From: Saprospiraceae bacterium
GTDB lineage: Bacteria; Bacteroidota; Bacteroidia; Chitinophagales; Saprospiraceae
Direction: 5' to 3'
Length of the DNA: 64,000 bases
NCBI GenBank assembly: GCA_029251525.1
Contig: JAQXDE010000065.1
Coordinates: 53,708-117,707 of the forward strand
A model generated the notes under the pieces. That model was given only the letters and a program-made list of their open reading frames with translations. It was not told the DNA's origin and ran no database searches. Positions 27,041 through 36,469 of the stretch are shown here, piece by piece. Position numbers and translations under genes: made by a program. Within the stretch, counting starts at the first letter, position 1, and every line of letters begins with the position of its first letter.

Positions 27041-27077
27041 AAAGACCTTTCTCATTTATTTATCAGAAGGGTTTTTT
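27041..27077 (+). terminator. Terminator downstream of recG
   Basis: ACCTTTCT pairs with AGAAGGGT (one G-U pair), extended by A/T pairs, around a 12-base loop and followed by six T. It is about 105 bases after the recG stop codon. Confidence 0.55.
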
Positions 27078-27180
27078 CAAATACTACCCATTTATGACAA
27101 AGCTCATTTAGATACCTCCTCAAAGTGTTTTATAATAATAATGATAAGCCCAATTTTTCATTAATCTTAATTACCAACAA

Positions 27181-29334
27181 ATGAAAAGGAAAAAACAAGC
27201 AGTTCTTCTTATACACGGAATAGGAGAACAAAGGCCAATGGATACGCTTAGAGGTTTTGTTAAAGCGGTATGGGAAAAAGATGAAAAGGTACATTCTAAA
27301 ATTACAAAACATGGTACTTGGAGTATTCCTGACTCTATCTCAGGTAATTATGAGTTGCGTTGCCTAACTACTTCTCAAAATAAAAATGAAGTTTTGACAG
27401 ATTTTTATGAGTATTATTGGGCTCATTTGATGGAAGGAAATAAGATTAGTCATGTTACAGCTTGGCTAAAAAGAATTCTTTTCAAAGCTCCATGGAAGCT
27501 ACCAAAGCCGTTAAGAGGAATTTGGTATTTTTTATTCTTTTCGAGTTTGGTGATTCTGTACCTAGTATTTAATGATACATTGCCGGTAGGTGCTCAAATT
27601 ACTCAAACTCCAAGCTGGTATTCCACTTTTTTTGGTTTGGTTTTAATTCCAATTATCGTTACAATTTTCTCAGATATAATTGGAGATGCTGCTCGTTATT
27701 TGGATCCTGGGCCAAAGAATATAAAACGAAGACAAGAGATTCGAGCAAAAGGAGTTGAGCTACTCAAAAAGTTGCATGACTCTGGAAAATATGATCGAAT
27801 CATTGTAGTTGGGCATAGTCTAGGAACTTTTATTGCGTACGATATTTTAACCTATGCTTGGCAGCATTTTAATAATGGTATAGATATTACAGGGGCATCA
27901 ACTAAAACGAAATTACCCGAGTTATATAAAATGGAGACATTACTGGCTGCTTGGGAAAAATATAAATCAGATGATTTAGAAGAGGATGAGAAAAAGGAAT
28001 TGTTGAAAACGGGGTTAAGTATAGAAAAATACAAACAAAAGAAATTATTGAAAGATTGGCCTACGATAGAAGAAGGAATAGAAAAAGCAGAAACATATAG
28101 AATCTTAGACATCTTGAAATCTTGGAATAAAATAAAAAAGCTCTTTAAGGAATCGGATGTAAATCTAAATAAGATTAAAGAGTTGCTAAATAGTGATACT
28201 TACAATAAAGATTTGAATTTTCTAAAATTAGAAAATCTGAAAAAGCTATTAAAGGACTGGGAACAAACTATTAATGCTTCTGAAGCTGAAAAAGATAAGA
28301 AAATAGGATTTATAAAGAACTGGAAAGACTATAAAAAAAGTAGAATAACTGAAAATGATGAATCCTTAGTTAGAATATATCAACAGTACAAAAGTGATAT
28401 TTCGGAGGATACGAAAATTCAAGAATTGGATAAAATTGAAATACTTCTAGAATCTTGGAGAGTAATTATTAGAGGAACTTTTAAAGATAAGAGGACTTCT
28501 AAGATGGTTGAAGATACAAAAGCTAAGACAGATGAAAAAATCCAATCACTCATTAGAGCTTTGCAGTCCTATGAGGAGGGGGCTTCAGAGGATTCCGATG
28601 TACAAAAAATTGAAAAGAGGGTAGCGCTTTTCAAAGCTTGGCAATCAAAAGAAAAAAATGATCATGTTGATAATAATCCCAAAAAAGATGAAATGGAAGA
28701 GCTTTTGGGGGATAAATATATCCAGGCTTTTTTAGAAGATATTGTTAGTAAAAAATATCGTCACTTACAATATAAAGTATTCGAAGAAAATATAAATGTA
28801 CGCGAAGAACAATCAAAAGAATATGGAAATTGGTTAGTATCAGATTTGGTAACATTGGGTAGTCCGTTAACTTATTCCGATTTATTATTAGCAGAAAGCC
28901 TAGAAGAACTTAGAACCAAGCAAGAGCAAAGAGAGCTACCAATAGTTCCTCCGATATTAGAGAAGAAAAAAATAACTTTTGACAAAAAAGTCAAAGTGAA
29001 TGATGATAAGAGAAATGTTTTATTTTTTCATGATGCTGCAATGTTTGGATTGACTCGTTGGACGAATATTACTTTCAAGCCTTCTTTGACCATTTTTGGA
29101 GATATTATTAGTGGTCCATTAAAACCAGTTTTAGGCTATGGAGTTAAGGATGTTGAAACTAAGACTAAAATACTTAATGGTCTAATAAGTCATACGAATT
29201 ATTGGTCTCCTGAGAAAAAGAAAAATCCAGGAAAAGATGCTACTGAAGAGGAAAAGAAAGATTTCGAAGTAAAACATATTTTACAGTTAAGGGAAGCTTT
29301 GGATTTGTTAAATAAAGATGATCATTCTAATTAA
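27181..29334 (+). CDS. Membrane alpha/beta hydrolase split by a helical-repeat insertion
   Basis: A 717-residue serine hydrolase-like protein without a recognised name. The oxyanion region is LLIHGIGEQRP (residues 9-19) and the nucleophile elbow is GHSLG with Ser213. The likely acid is Asp641 in FGDIISGPL and the likely base His671 in SHTNYWSPE. Two hydrophobic segments near residues 117-135 and 142-165 suggest membrane anchoring between the first strand and the elbow. Between residues about 245 and 530 lies a highly charged, helix-rich insert with about nine copies of a short motif like LLxxWxxx (LLAAWEKY, LLKDWPTI, ILKSWNKI, LLKDWEQT, FIKNWKDY, LLESWRVI, LFKAWQSK). After it come LGSPLTYSDLLL and RWTN, typical of a lipase-like core. 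It could be a lipase or thioesterase; the substrate is unknown. Terminators on both sides show it is a single-gene unit. Confidence 0.78.
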   Translation: MKRKKQAVLLIHGIGEQRPMDTLRGFVKAVWEKDEKVHSKITKHGTWSIPDSISGNYELRCLTTSQNKNEVLTDFYEYYWAHLMEGNKISHVTAWLKRILFKAPWKLPKPLRGIWYFLFFSSLVILYLVFNDTLPVGAQITQTPSWYSTFFGLVLIPIIVTIFSDIIGDAARYLDPGPKNIKRRQEIRAKGVELLKKLHDSGKYDRIIVVGHSLGTFIAYDILTYAWQHFNNGIDITGASTKTKLPELYKMETLLAAWEKYKSDDLEEDEKKELLKTGLSIEKYKQKKLLKDWPTIEEGIEKAETYRILDILKSWNKIKKLFKESDVNLNKIKELLNSDTYNKDLNFLKLENLKKLLKDWEQTINASEAEKDKKIGFIKNWKDYKKSRITENDESLVRIYQQYKSDISEDTKIQELDKIEILLESWRVIIRGTFKDKRTSKMVEDTKAKTDEKIQSLIRALQSYEEGASEDSDVQKIEKRVALFKAWQSKEKNDHVDNNPKKDEMEELLGDKYIQAFLEDIVSKKYRHLQYKVFEENINVREEQSKEYGNWLVSDLVTLGSPLTYSDLLLAESLEELRTKQEQRELPIVPPILEKKKITFDKKVKVNDDKRNVLFFHDAAMFGLTRWTNITFKPSLTIFGDIISGPLKPVLGYGVKDVETKTKILNGLISHTNYWSPEKKKNPGKDATEEEKKDFEVKHILQLREALDLLNKDDHSN

Positions 29335-29362
29335 TAAAAAAATGAAATATTTCTTAAAACTA

Positions 29363-29401
29363 AAAAAGGATGATGCTTCCTCAAGGGGCATCATCCTTTT
29401 T
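29363..29401. terminator. Bidirectional terminator between convergent genes
   Basis: AAAAGGATGATGC pairs perfectly with GCATCATCCTTTT around an 11-base loop and has A and T runs at the ends. It sits between the hydrolase gene and the minus-strand TolC gene. Confidence 0.8.
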
Positions 29402-29466
29402 GTGAGTTAGGTGATGAAGTGAAATTGTTTAAAAGCAATTGAATTACATCGGCTATCTTTTTTAAA

Positions 29467-31014
29467 TTAAAAATCTCCTACAGGTTTAACCAACGTTTTT
29501 CCATTCTCAAAGTCATACAAAGTTAAACTCCTCAACTGATAATACGACGTCCAATAAGCTCTCAATGATCTCATGTAAGCAGCCAACGCTTCATTTTTTT
29601 CTCGAATGGCTAGGTTCAAATCAATCACTTCAATTTTTCCAATCAGATATCTTTTACGCGTGATGTCCTCTCTTTTTTCTGCGATCTCAAAAGCACGAAA
29701 AGCCAATTGAACTTGATTTTTTACCATATCAAATTGTTGCACATGAAGCAAAACTTCTCTTTCGAAATTGATTCGTTCTTGCTCCACATCCATCGTGATA
29801 AATTCTTGATTCGCTTTCGCAATCGCTCGTCGAGCTTTAGCTTTTCCCCAATCTGCAATTGGAATATTTAATCGAACTGCCACCTCTTCTCTATCCAATG
29901 GATTTTTATAAACACCATCTAATGATTCAGCAGTTTGAGAAAGTCCAATCAATCCAGTTACACTTGCATTTAGACCAGATTGGCTTTTTGCTCGAGCCAA
30001 ACGCATTTCAGCTTCCATCAATCGACGAGTTAGTTCAACAGATTTGCTCCGATTTTTTTTGGCTTCTTCCAATGCTTTTGCAGCGTCAACTATAAATGTT
30101 GGTAATTCATCAGGTGGAGTTAAATCAAAAGTAACTACTTCTTTTATTCCTAAATAATTTCGAAGTTGTTCTGTATTAGTTTGATTTTGTAACAATGCAT
30201 TTGCAAGTGCTGCTTCAGCATTTCTAACGCTTAATTCGATTTGCAATAAATCGGTTTCAGCAATTCTTCCAACGCTATATCGACCTTGCGCAACACTGTA
30301 TAAGGTATCGGCATTGGTTTTATCTAATTGACTACTTCCCAAATTTATTTGAGCAATGTAAACATCAAAAAACAATTCAGTTGTCACTCTGGCAATCGTT
30401 TCTGTTTCCTCTGCAAACCTTTTCGTTGCTTCACTATAAACAAGTGGTTCTATTCTTTTATTCCATTTCATTTCATTGAATCCAAACAATGGTTGATTGA
30501 ATCCAACATAAATTGGAGTGGCGAAATAATTTGTAAAACTAGGATTGGCATCTGTTTTAAAATTATAAAAATAGTTAAGCCCTGTTCCCGCAAAAATTCG
30601 ACCTCCTGTTTTTGAAACACTTTGACTCACCGAAATATCAAACGATGAATTCAATGAAGTCCTCCTTAGGAACTCAACTTGTCCATTTGGTTTCAAATAT
30701 TCAACAGGCGACCTATTCAAATCAATTGGTGTCATTCCCAAATCAATCTGAGGTTTAAAATCCGCCAAAAAAGATTGGTAACTCCAATAGTAGGTCGCCA
30801 ATCGAGTTTTTGCTAACAAAACATTTGGAGCATCACTCTGAGCCAAAGTAATGACATCGGTAAGTCCTAATTCCAGTTTTTCACTTTGAGAAAAAACAAT
30901 AAAATTACAAAAAAGGAAAAAGATTGAAATAGTTAACCCCTTGGATACTATAGGGGAGTTAGGTTGTAATAAGTTTTTAAATTTCCGGTTCAAATTAATA
31001 TTTATTTTTTTCAT
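29467..31014 (-). CDS. TolC-family outer membrane protein of the second efflux system
   Basis: Outer-membrane channel of 515 residues, with a signal peptide after a basic N-terminus (ending FIVFSQ, about residue 43). The OEP repeats are seen as VAQGRYSVGRIAETDLLQIELSVRNAEAALANA in the first half and RKRYLIGKIEVIDLNLAIREKNEALAAY in the second. It is the third gene of a minus-strand unit with an HlyD-type adaptor and a MacB-type permease, 67 bases after the permease. The pairing suggests a tripartite ABC exporter for peptides, lipids or macrolide-like compounds. Confidence 0.92.
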   Translation of the reverse strand: MKKININLNRKFKNLLQPNSPIVSKGLTISIFFLFCNFIVFSQSEKLELGLTDVITLAQSDAPNVLLAKTRLATYYWSYQSFLADFKPQIDLGMTPIDLNRSPVEYLKPNGQVEFLRRTSLNSSFDISVSQSVSKTGGRIFAGTGLNYFYNFKTDANPSFTNYFATPIYVGFNQPLFGFNEMKWNKRIEPLVYSEATKRFAEETETIARVTTELFFDVYIAQINLGSSQLDKTNADTLYSVAQGRYSVGRIAETDLLQIELSVRNAEAALANALLQNQTNTEQLRNYLGIKEVVTFDLTPPDELPTFIVDAAKALEEAKKNRSKSVELTRRLMEAEMRLARAKSQSGLNASVTGLIGLSQTAESLDGVYKNPLDREEVAVRLNIPIADWGKAKARRAIAKANQEFITMDVEQERINFEREVLLHVQQFDMVKNQVQLAFRAFEIAEKREDITRKRYLIGKIEVIDLNLAIREKNEALAAYMRSLRAYWTSYYQLRSLTLYDFENGKTLVKPVGDF

Positions 31015-31081
31015 AAAAATAATAAGTTCAATCAGGATAAAACAACGATAATTATACCGTTCGCTTTGAAATAGGGGTTGA

Positions 31082-32392
31082 TTAATCTGTTCTTAAAGCC
31101 TTAATTGGATCTTGCTTTGCCGCTTTTTGTGCTGGGAAAATTCCAAAAATAATTCCTATAGAAACTGCCACCACAAATGACAATAATACTGCCCACAAAG
31201 GTATAATCGTAGGAATGTCATAATTCGCATCAATAAACCAAGCCGCACTCACACCAAGCATTACCCCAATAATTCCCCCAATTAAACTGATGAAAATAGC
31301 CTCAAATAAAAATTGATAAACAATATCATTTTGTTTTGCACCCAAAGATCGACGCACTCCAATTTCTTTAATTCTTTCCATTACTGTTGCTAACATAATA
31401 TTCATAATCCCAATTCCCCCAACCAATAATGAAATGCCAGCAATAAAGGCCAAAACATTATTCCAAGTATCTTGACTTTCTTGCGCTGCTTCTAATTCTT
31501 TTTCCGGAACTCGAATTTCGTAGTCCACAATTCTATGTCTTCGCTTTAAAATTTTTCCAACCAAATCACGAGTGGCCAAAATTTTATTAGCATTAGTAAC
31601 TCTCAAGGTTACTTTATCAAGTTGATGATAATTTTCGTCTTTTCTATCACCGTTATCCCAATCACTTCTTTTTATATCACTACGAGTAACGAGCGCTCTA
31701 TTTTTAAATCGCAACAAAGCAGTCGAGATGGGAACGTATACATCTGAATTGTAATCTCGAATTCCAAGACTTTCCAAGTTTTCTTTCGATGCATTGCGAC
31801 GTTCTAAAACTCCGATGATTTTTAACCAAGTATTTCCGCATTTAATTTTTTTTCCAATAGGATTTTCATCACTAAAGAATTTTTTCTGGATACTCTTTCC
31901 AATAATACAAACAGGTTTTCCCTGTTCAATATGTTGCTCATGAAAAAATAAACCGTCAGATAAGCCTAAGTTGTTGAGTTTAAAAAAGGCATTGGTAACT
32001 CCAATAGCTTTTGCTTTTTCGAGTTTTGCAGATTGAATAATGGTAGTTTTTAATTCTATTTCTGGACTGACTTTATCTACTGTTGGTAAGATTTTTAGGA
32101 TAGCTTTTAAGTCTTCTAAAGTTAGTCCTGGGGACCATGGTACTTTCTCCTCTTGATTACTCGCTTGGTTATTTTCTTCTGGGGAAGGAATGATGGAAGT
32201 GACGACAATATTATTAGTACCGATTAATTTCATTTGTTCGATAATAGATTGTTTTGCACCTGTTCCTATTGCCAACATCGTAATTACCGCAGCTACTCCG
32301 AAGATGATTCCAAGAGCGGTTAAAAATGCACGAAGTTGATTGGAGAAAACGCCTTCTAAGGCGAGGTAAAAGTTAAAAAGAATTCTTTGCAT
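31082..32392 (-). CDS. MacB-like ABC transporter permease (FtsX family)
   Basis: Inner-membrane permease of 436 residues with the four-helix MacB/FtsX plan: helix 1 near residues 20-45 (RAFLTALGIIFGVAAVITMLAIG), a large periplasmic MacB_PCD domain, and three helices at the C-terminus including IMLATVMERIKEIGVRRSLGAK, the coupling region shared by MacB permeases. It carries no nucleotide-binding domain, so it needs a separate ATPase, and none is present between 29.4 and 34.1 kb. It lies between the adaptor and TolC genes. Confidence 0.93.
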   Translation of the reverse strand: MQRILFNFYLALEGVFSNQLRAFLTALGIIFGVAAVITMLAIGTGAKQSIIEQMKLIGTNNIVVTSIIPSPEENNQASNQEEKVPWSPGLTLEDLKAILKILPTVDKVSPEIELKTTIIQSAKLEKAKAIGVTNAFFKLNNLGLSDGLFFHEQHIEQGKPVCIIGKSIQKKFFSDENPIGKKIKCGNTWLKIIGVLERRNASKENLESLGIRDYNSDVYVPISTALLRFKNRALVTRSDIKRSDWDNGDRKDENYHQLDKVTLRVTNANKILATRDLVGKILKRRHRIVDYEIRVPEKELEAAQESQDTWNNVLAFIAGISLLVGGIGIMNIMLATVMERIKEIGVRRSLGAKQNDIVYQFLFEAIFISLIGGIIGVMLGVSAAWFIDANYDIPTIIPLWAVLLSFVVAVSIGIIFGIFPAQKAAKQDPIKALRTD

Positions 32393-32496
32393 TACGAATA
32401 GATTAAGAGGATAATGAATTAATGAATCATGATGATTGACTGAAAATTGATGATAATTAAGGAATCTAAGATCATCAAATAATAATCTTTTATCAA

Positions 32497-33888
32497 TTAA
32501 TTCATAAATATAAATCTACCACTACCTCCAGTATCATCATTTATCACTTTTTCATTTTTCATGTTTTTTAATTTTTCTTTCATTGCATCCTGCCGTTTTT
32601 TTCTTTCTGCGATTTGCCTTTTTTTGATCTGGTCTTTGATGCCTTTGTCGACTGGGTAGAATTTTAAATCCTCGGAATTATTAGGAATTGACAACCAGTA
32701 AGTATCTCCCTCTTTTAAACCATGATCAATCATTATTTCGTCATTGTTTGAGATTCCAGTAATCACTTCTTGCTTAAAAACTCTTCCATCTTTTTCTATA
32801 TAAACAAAAGATAAACTATCGCTATGCAATGCTTCCATCGGAATTGCAAGTACATTATTGTAAATGTCAGTCACAATTTCATTTGAAGTCGTCATCGCAG
32901 GTCGAAGGATAGAATCAACTTCGTTTACTTGCACTACAACTTCAAAAACTTTAGCATCATAATTTCGTAATTGCTCTCCAATATTTGCGACTTCTAGAAC
33001 TGTCCCCGTGTATTCTTTGTTAGGAAATGCGTCTACTTTCATTACCACATTTTGCCCTTTTTTTACTCGACTAATATCTACTTCATTGACAAAAGTTTTG
33101 GAAACCATATCCGTCAAATCAGGCAACTCAGCCACAACTGGATTCCAAACACTTACTTGTGAACCTGCTGAAATTTTTCCATTCCAACTTCGATGGTATA
33201 TGACCATTCCGTTTTTAGGTGCTTTGATGGTAAGTTCGTCACCAAGCTTTGCGTAGCGTTCACGTTTGAAAATATTTTGTTTGAGAGAAGCATTGATTTC
33301 AGAAATTTGAGCCTCTGATTTTTCTTTAGTCAATTCATATTTACTCAGTAATTGATTATAATCTCTAGCGGTTCTTTCCAATTCAATTTTTACTTTTTGG
33401 ATGACCATCGGAGCTTCGTATTTACTTTGCTCTACTTCGAGTTTTTTTTCTTTTTTGGAAAAATTAAGATTGATAAGTTGATCTCGAATGCCTCTTAATT
33501 CGATGGCAGTATCGATTTCAGTTTGTGCGAGTTGCGTTTCGATTTTTTCGATTTCGGTTTGAATATCTTTGAGTTTAGTATCCAATTCGGAGCGATCGAG
33601 TTTGGCAACATAATCACCCTCTTTAACAATTGTTCCTTCCGCAACCATATCTGAAATAGTCAATTGATAGATGTTCGCCTGACGTAGACCACGTGGGCCA
33701 CGAATTTTTTTAGAGTTTTTTGCTTTTAATTCACCCGTTGCAGTTGCTTTGACTGTGAAATCGGCTATTTCTAATGTTTTTTTAATAACATTAGATTGCT
33801 CAGCTGTTGCATCTTTTTTTGTGAAAAAATAAGCGCCTGCGAGAAGAGCAATAATGGCAATGGGAATAAGGATCTTAGAGGATGACAT
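32497..33888 (-). CDS. HlyD/MacA-like periplasmic adaptor
   Basis: Membrane-anchored adaptor of 463 residues with one N-terminal helix (ILIPIAIIALLAGAYFF). The coiled-coil hairpin covers about residues 105-210 (long Lys/Glu-rich run ELDTKLKDIQTEIEKIETQ), the lipoyl half-motifs are around EGDYVAKLD and KAPKNGMVIYH, and a beta-barrel follows. The C-terminus is unusually basic (KKRQIAERKKRQDAMKEK). It is the first gene of the unit with the MacB-like permease and TolC gene, and is divergent from the AlkD-like gene. Confidence 0.92.
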   Translation of the reverse strand: MSSSKILIPIAIIALLAGAYFFTKKDATAEQSNVIKKTLEIADFTVKATATGELKAKNSKKIRGPRGLRQANIYQLTISDMVAEGTIVKEGDYVAKLDRSELDTKLKDIQTEIEKIETQLAQTEIDTAIELRGIRDQLINLNFSKKEKKLEVEQSKYEAPMVIQKVKIELERTARDYNQLLSKYELTKEKSEAQISEINASLKQNIFKRERYAKLGDELTIKAPKNGMVIYHRSWNGKISAGSQVSVWNPVVAELPDLTDMVSKTFVNEVDISRVKKGQNVVMKVDAFPNKEYTGTVLEVANIGEQLRNYDAKVFEVVVQVNEVDSILRPAMTTSNEIVTDIYNNVLAIPMEALHSDSLSFVYIEKDGRVFKQEVITGISNNDEIMIDHGLKEGDTYWLSIPNNSEDLKFYPVDKGIKDQIKKRQIAERKKRQDAMKEKLKNMKNEKVINDDTGGSGRFIFMN

Positions 33889-34142
33889 ATTTATATTTTT
33901 TTAGTCTATATTTTGTTTTGTAAAATCTTTAGCAGACAGATCGCGCGTAAAATAAATAAAGAAAATTTAGCTTCTTAATTTTGGCTCTGTTTAACACCAG
34001 ATTAACACCTACTTACCAGTTAGGTTAACGATGATTTTCTAAATGGTTACATATTCAATTTATTATTTAACTTAAAGTATAAAAGAATAGTAAATGGTGT
34101 TTTGTTTTTTAAATAGTTTTTCGAGATGGAATAAGAATAACC

Positions 34143-34832
34143 ATGATTTCACCAAAAGAATATTTGCAAAAAGTACTTACATTTTTCCAAGAAAATAGAA
34201 ATCCAGAAATTGCAGAAGGCCAGATGAGTTATATGCGAAATAAGTTTAAGTTTTATGGTGTCAAAGCTCCAGGATGGATTGTTTTTTCTAAAGAAATTAT
34301 GAAATCAGAAGATGTTTTTCATAATAAGAAATTAAAAGAGTTTGTTCGTTTATGTTTAAAAGAAGAACATCGTGAGATACATTATTTCGCTTTACAAATG
34401 GTGGAAAGGACAACTAAAAAGGAAGAGGAAAATTTTATTAAATTTTTGGAAGAATTGATTGTGACACATAGTTGGTGGGACACTGTCGATTGGATTACAA
34501 AAATGGTAGGTTGGCATTTTATGCGTTTTCCAAAGAAAGTAAAATTAGTAACTGGAAAGTGGTTAGCATCTAAAAATATTTGGCTACAACGAACCGCGAT
34601 TATTTTTCAACGGTATAAAAATTATCCAACAAATGAAAAAATGATGTTTGATTATATTTTGAGAATGAAAGATTCAAAAGAGTTTTTTATTCAGAAAGGA
34701 GCTGGATGGGCTTTACGAGAACACTCGAAAACAGAACCAGAAGCAGTTATTCAATTTATAAAAAATAATCGATTGGCATTGTTGACAAAAAGAGAGGGAA
34801 TGAAGTGGATGAAAAAAAAAGGAATTTTATAA
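34143..34832 (+). CDS. DNA alkylation repair protein (AlkD-like)
   Basis: HEAT-repeat protein of 229 residues in the DNA alkylation repair family (AlkC/AlkD-type glycosylases), which bind DNA around alkylated bases. Characteristic parts are YMRNKFKFYGVKAP near the start, the THSWWDTVDWI segment and FFIQKGAGWALREH near the C-terminus, the latter typical for the family. Members remove N3- and N7-alkylpurines. The gene ends 18 bases before the convergent metal permease gene and has its own 254-base upstream region, so it is probably a single unit. Confidence 0.92.
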   Translation: MISPKEYLQKVLTFFQENRNPEIAEGQMSYMRNKFKFYGVKAPGWIVFSKEIMKSEDVFHNKKLKEFVRLCLKEEHREIHYFALQMVERTTKKEEENFIKFLEELIVTHSWWDTVDWITKMVGWHFMRFPKKVKLVTGKWLASKNIWLQRTAIIFQRYKNYPTNEKMMFDYILRMKDSKEFFIQKGAGWALREHSKTEPEAVIQFIKNNRLALLTKREGMKWMKKKGIL

Positions 34833-34850
34833 GACCATTAGAAAACACGT

Positions 34851-36380
34851 TTACGAGAGAATATTTACCTGCTTGGCAAGTTGTTTGGGCACATAAATTA
34901 CTTTTCCATTCATCTCCACTTCCACAGATTTTTCTTCTATTTTATTTATGGTAAATGTAGTATTGGGTAGTAAGCCTAATTTCCAAAGTTGTGCGGTAAT
35001 ATGTTCATTAACTTGTTGTTGTGCGATTCTTGCATTTTGGAACACGGGTAAATTGATTAATGGGAAATCTGGGATTCCCAATTTTTTTGGAATAGGGGAG
35101 CCATGTGGATCTGTTGTAGGAAAGCCTAGTTTTAAATCTACTTCATCCAATAATTCCTCTGTCAGAAGGTGTTCAAATTTCTCAGCATCTTCATGAATTT
35201 GTTCTTCAGTCAAACCAATTTCTTGTACCAAATATGTTTCCCAAAGTCGATGTGCTCTAACCATTTTTGTTGCTTCTTTTTGACCAGCATCAGTGAGGAT
35301 GACTTGGTTGTTATCCCATTTTACAAAACCATTTTTTTGTAACTTTCTTAAGCGAGTTCGAAGAGCAGATTTACTGAAATCCACTTTTTTTAAGAGAGTA
35401 GAGAAGGAGAGTTTTTCTTTGCTGTTTAATTTTAAAGCTTGTTTTAAAGTATCTTCTAATTGAATTTTATGTTGCAATTTTCTTTTTCTAAAAGTTTGGA
35501 AAACTAAACCTTTTTTAGGGGCAAAAAGTGCTGCAAATAAATACAGTATTGTAGCAACAACGGTCATCGCAGGTCCAGGAGTTGTATCTAAAAGTACTGC
35601 TGCGATAAATCCTATAACAGTAGAAAATACTCCTACAATTCCGGATATAGCAACTGCCCAATGCAATCGATCTGTCAATAATAATGCAGTGGCTGCGGGT
35701 GTAATTAACATCGCAACAACTAAGATTACACCAACTGTTGTTAAAGATGCGACTACTGCTACAGACAATAATAGCATTAAGTAGTAATGAATTACTTTAG
35801 TTGAAATCCCCATCGTTTCTGCTATCACTGGTTGAAAAGTAGTGGCAAAAAGGAATCTGTAAAAGATGAGAATACTTAACACTACATAGAACATAATTCC
35901 AATGGTTAAATTTACATCTTGGGTTGAAACACTTAACACATTTCCAAATAAAAAGTCAGTTAAATCGGGAACATGAACACCACTTTCTGCTTTACTAATT
36001 CTTGAAATTCCCATTACGCCCAAAGCAAACATGGCTGTAAAAACAATTCCTATTGCTGCATCATTTTTAGTGTTGATATTATGCTGTAACCAAGTAATAC
36101 CGACAGCAGCGACCAATCCCGCAATAACTGCTCCTGTGAAAATTCCTAATGCGGTATTTCCAAAGATGATAAAAGCAACGACCACTCCAGGAAGAACGGC
36201 ATGCGACAAGGCGTCTCCAATTAATGCCATATTTCTAAGAACAATAAAACAGCCTAGCATTCCGCACATCAATCCAACCATCGCTGAAGCTGCCAATGCC
36301 CTAAATCCAATATCCATTCTGAAAAAGTCAGTTAGGACATTAAAAATATCTTCTTGAAAAAAAACGTATAATTGTTCCAT
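34851..36380 (-). CDS. Metal ABC permease fused to a DtxR-like regulator domain
   Basis: A 509-residue fusion. Residues 1-295 are an ABC-3 (ZnuB/MntB type) permease with about eight membrane helices (VGLMCGMLGCFIVLRNMALIGDALSHAVLPG; VVAMLITPAATALLL; DTTPGPAMTVVATILYLFAALFAPKKG). Residues about 310-430 carry a winged helix (SFSTLLKKVDFSKSALRTRLRKLQKNGFVKW) and a DtxR/MntR-like metal-binding and dimerisation domain (RAHRLWETYLVQEIGLTEEQIHEDAEKFEHLL). Residues about 440-509 resemble a FeoA/SH3-like tail. The transported metal is probably Mn, Zn or Fe. No ATPase or binding protein is adjacent. Such fusions occur in Bacteroidota; how the DNA-binding part acts while tethered to the membrane is not clear. 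Confidence 0.92.
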   Translation of the reverse strand: MEQLYVFFQEDIFNVLTDFFRMDIGFRALAASAMVGLMCGMLGCFIVLRNMALIGDALSHAVLPGVVVAFIIFGNTALGIFTGAVIAGLVAAVGITWLQHNINTKNDAAIGIVFTAMFALGVMGISRISKAESGVHVPDLTDFLFGNVLSVSTQDVNLTIGIMFYVVLSILIFYRFLFATTFQPVIAETMGISTKVIHYYLMLLLSVAVVASLTTVGVILVVAMLITPAATALLLTDRLHWAVAISGIVGVFSTVIGFIAAVLLDTTPGPAMTVVATILYLFAALFAPKKGLVFQTFRKRKLQHKIQLEDTLKQALKLNSKEKLSFSTLLKKVDFSKSALRTRLRKLQKNGFVKWDNNQVILTDAGQKEATKMVRAHRLWETYLVQEIGLTEEQIHEDAEKFEHLLTEELLDEVDLKLGFPTTDPHGSPIPKKLGIPDFPLINLPVFQNARIAQQQVNEHITAQLWKLGLLPNTTFTINKIEEKSVEVEMNGKVIYVPKQLAKQVNILS

Positions 36381-36469
36381 CTTTTAAAAGTACTTTTAGC
36401 GAAGATAAACATTTTTTATTATCCAAAAATAATTTTTTAGATTAGTCTAAAAGCTTTAACAATAATTTT

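Noticed and set aside
27181..29334. Interpretation of the split hydrolase as an anti-phage defence gene
   Set aside because: No neighbouring nuclease, TIR, CBASS, toxin or mobile element is seen, and it is enclosed by terminators. A lipase-like fold alone does not justify the claim.
32393..32496. Gap between adaptor and permease as the place of a small hidden gene
   Set aside because: Only 104 AT-rich bases with short repeats, no frame longer than a few codons with coding character.
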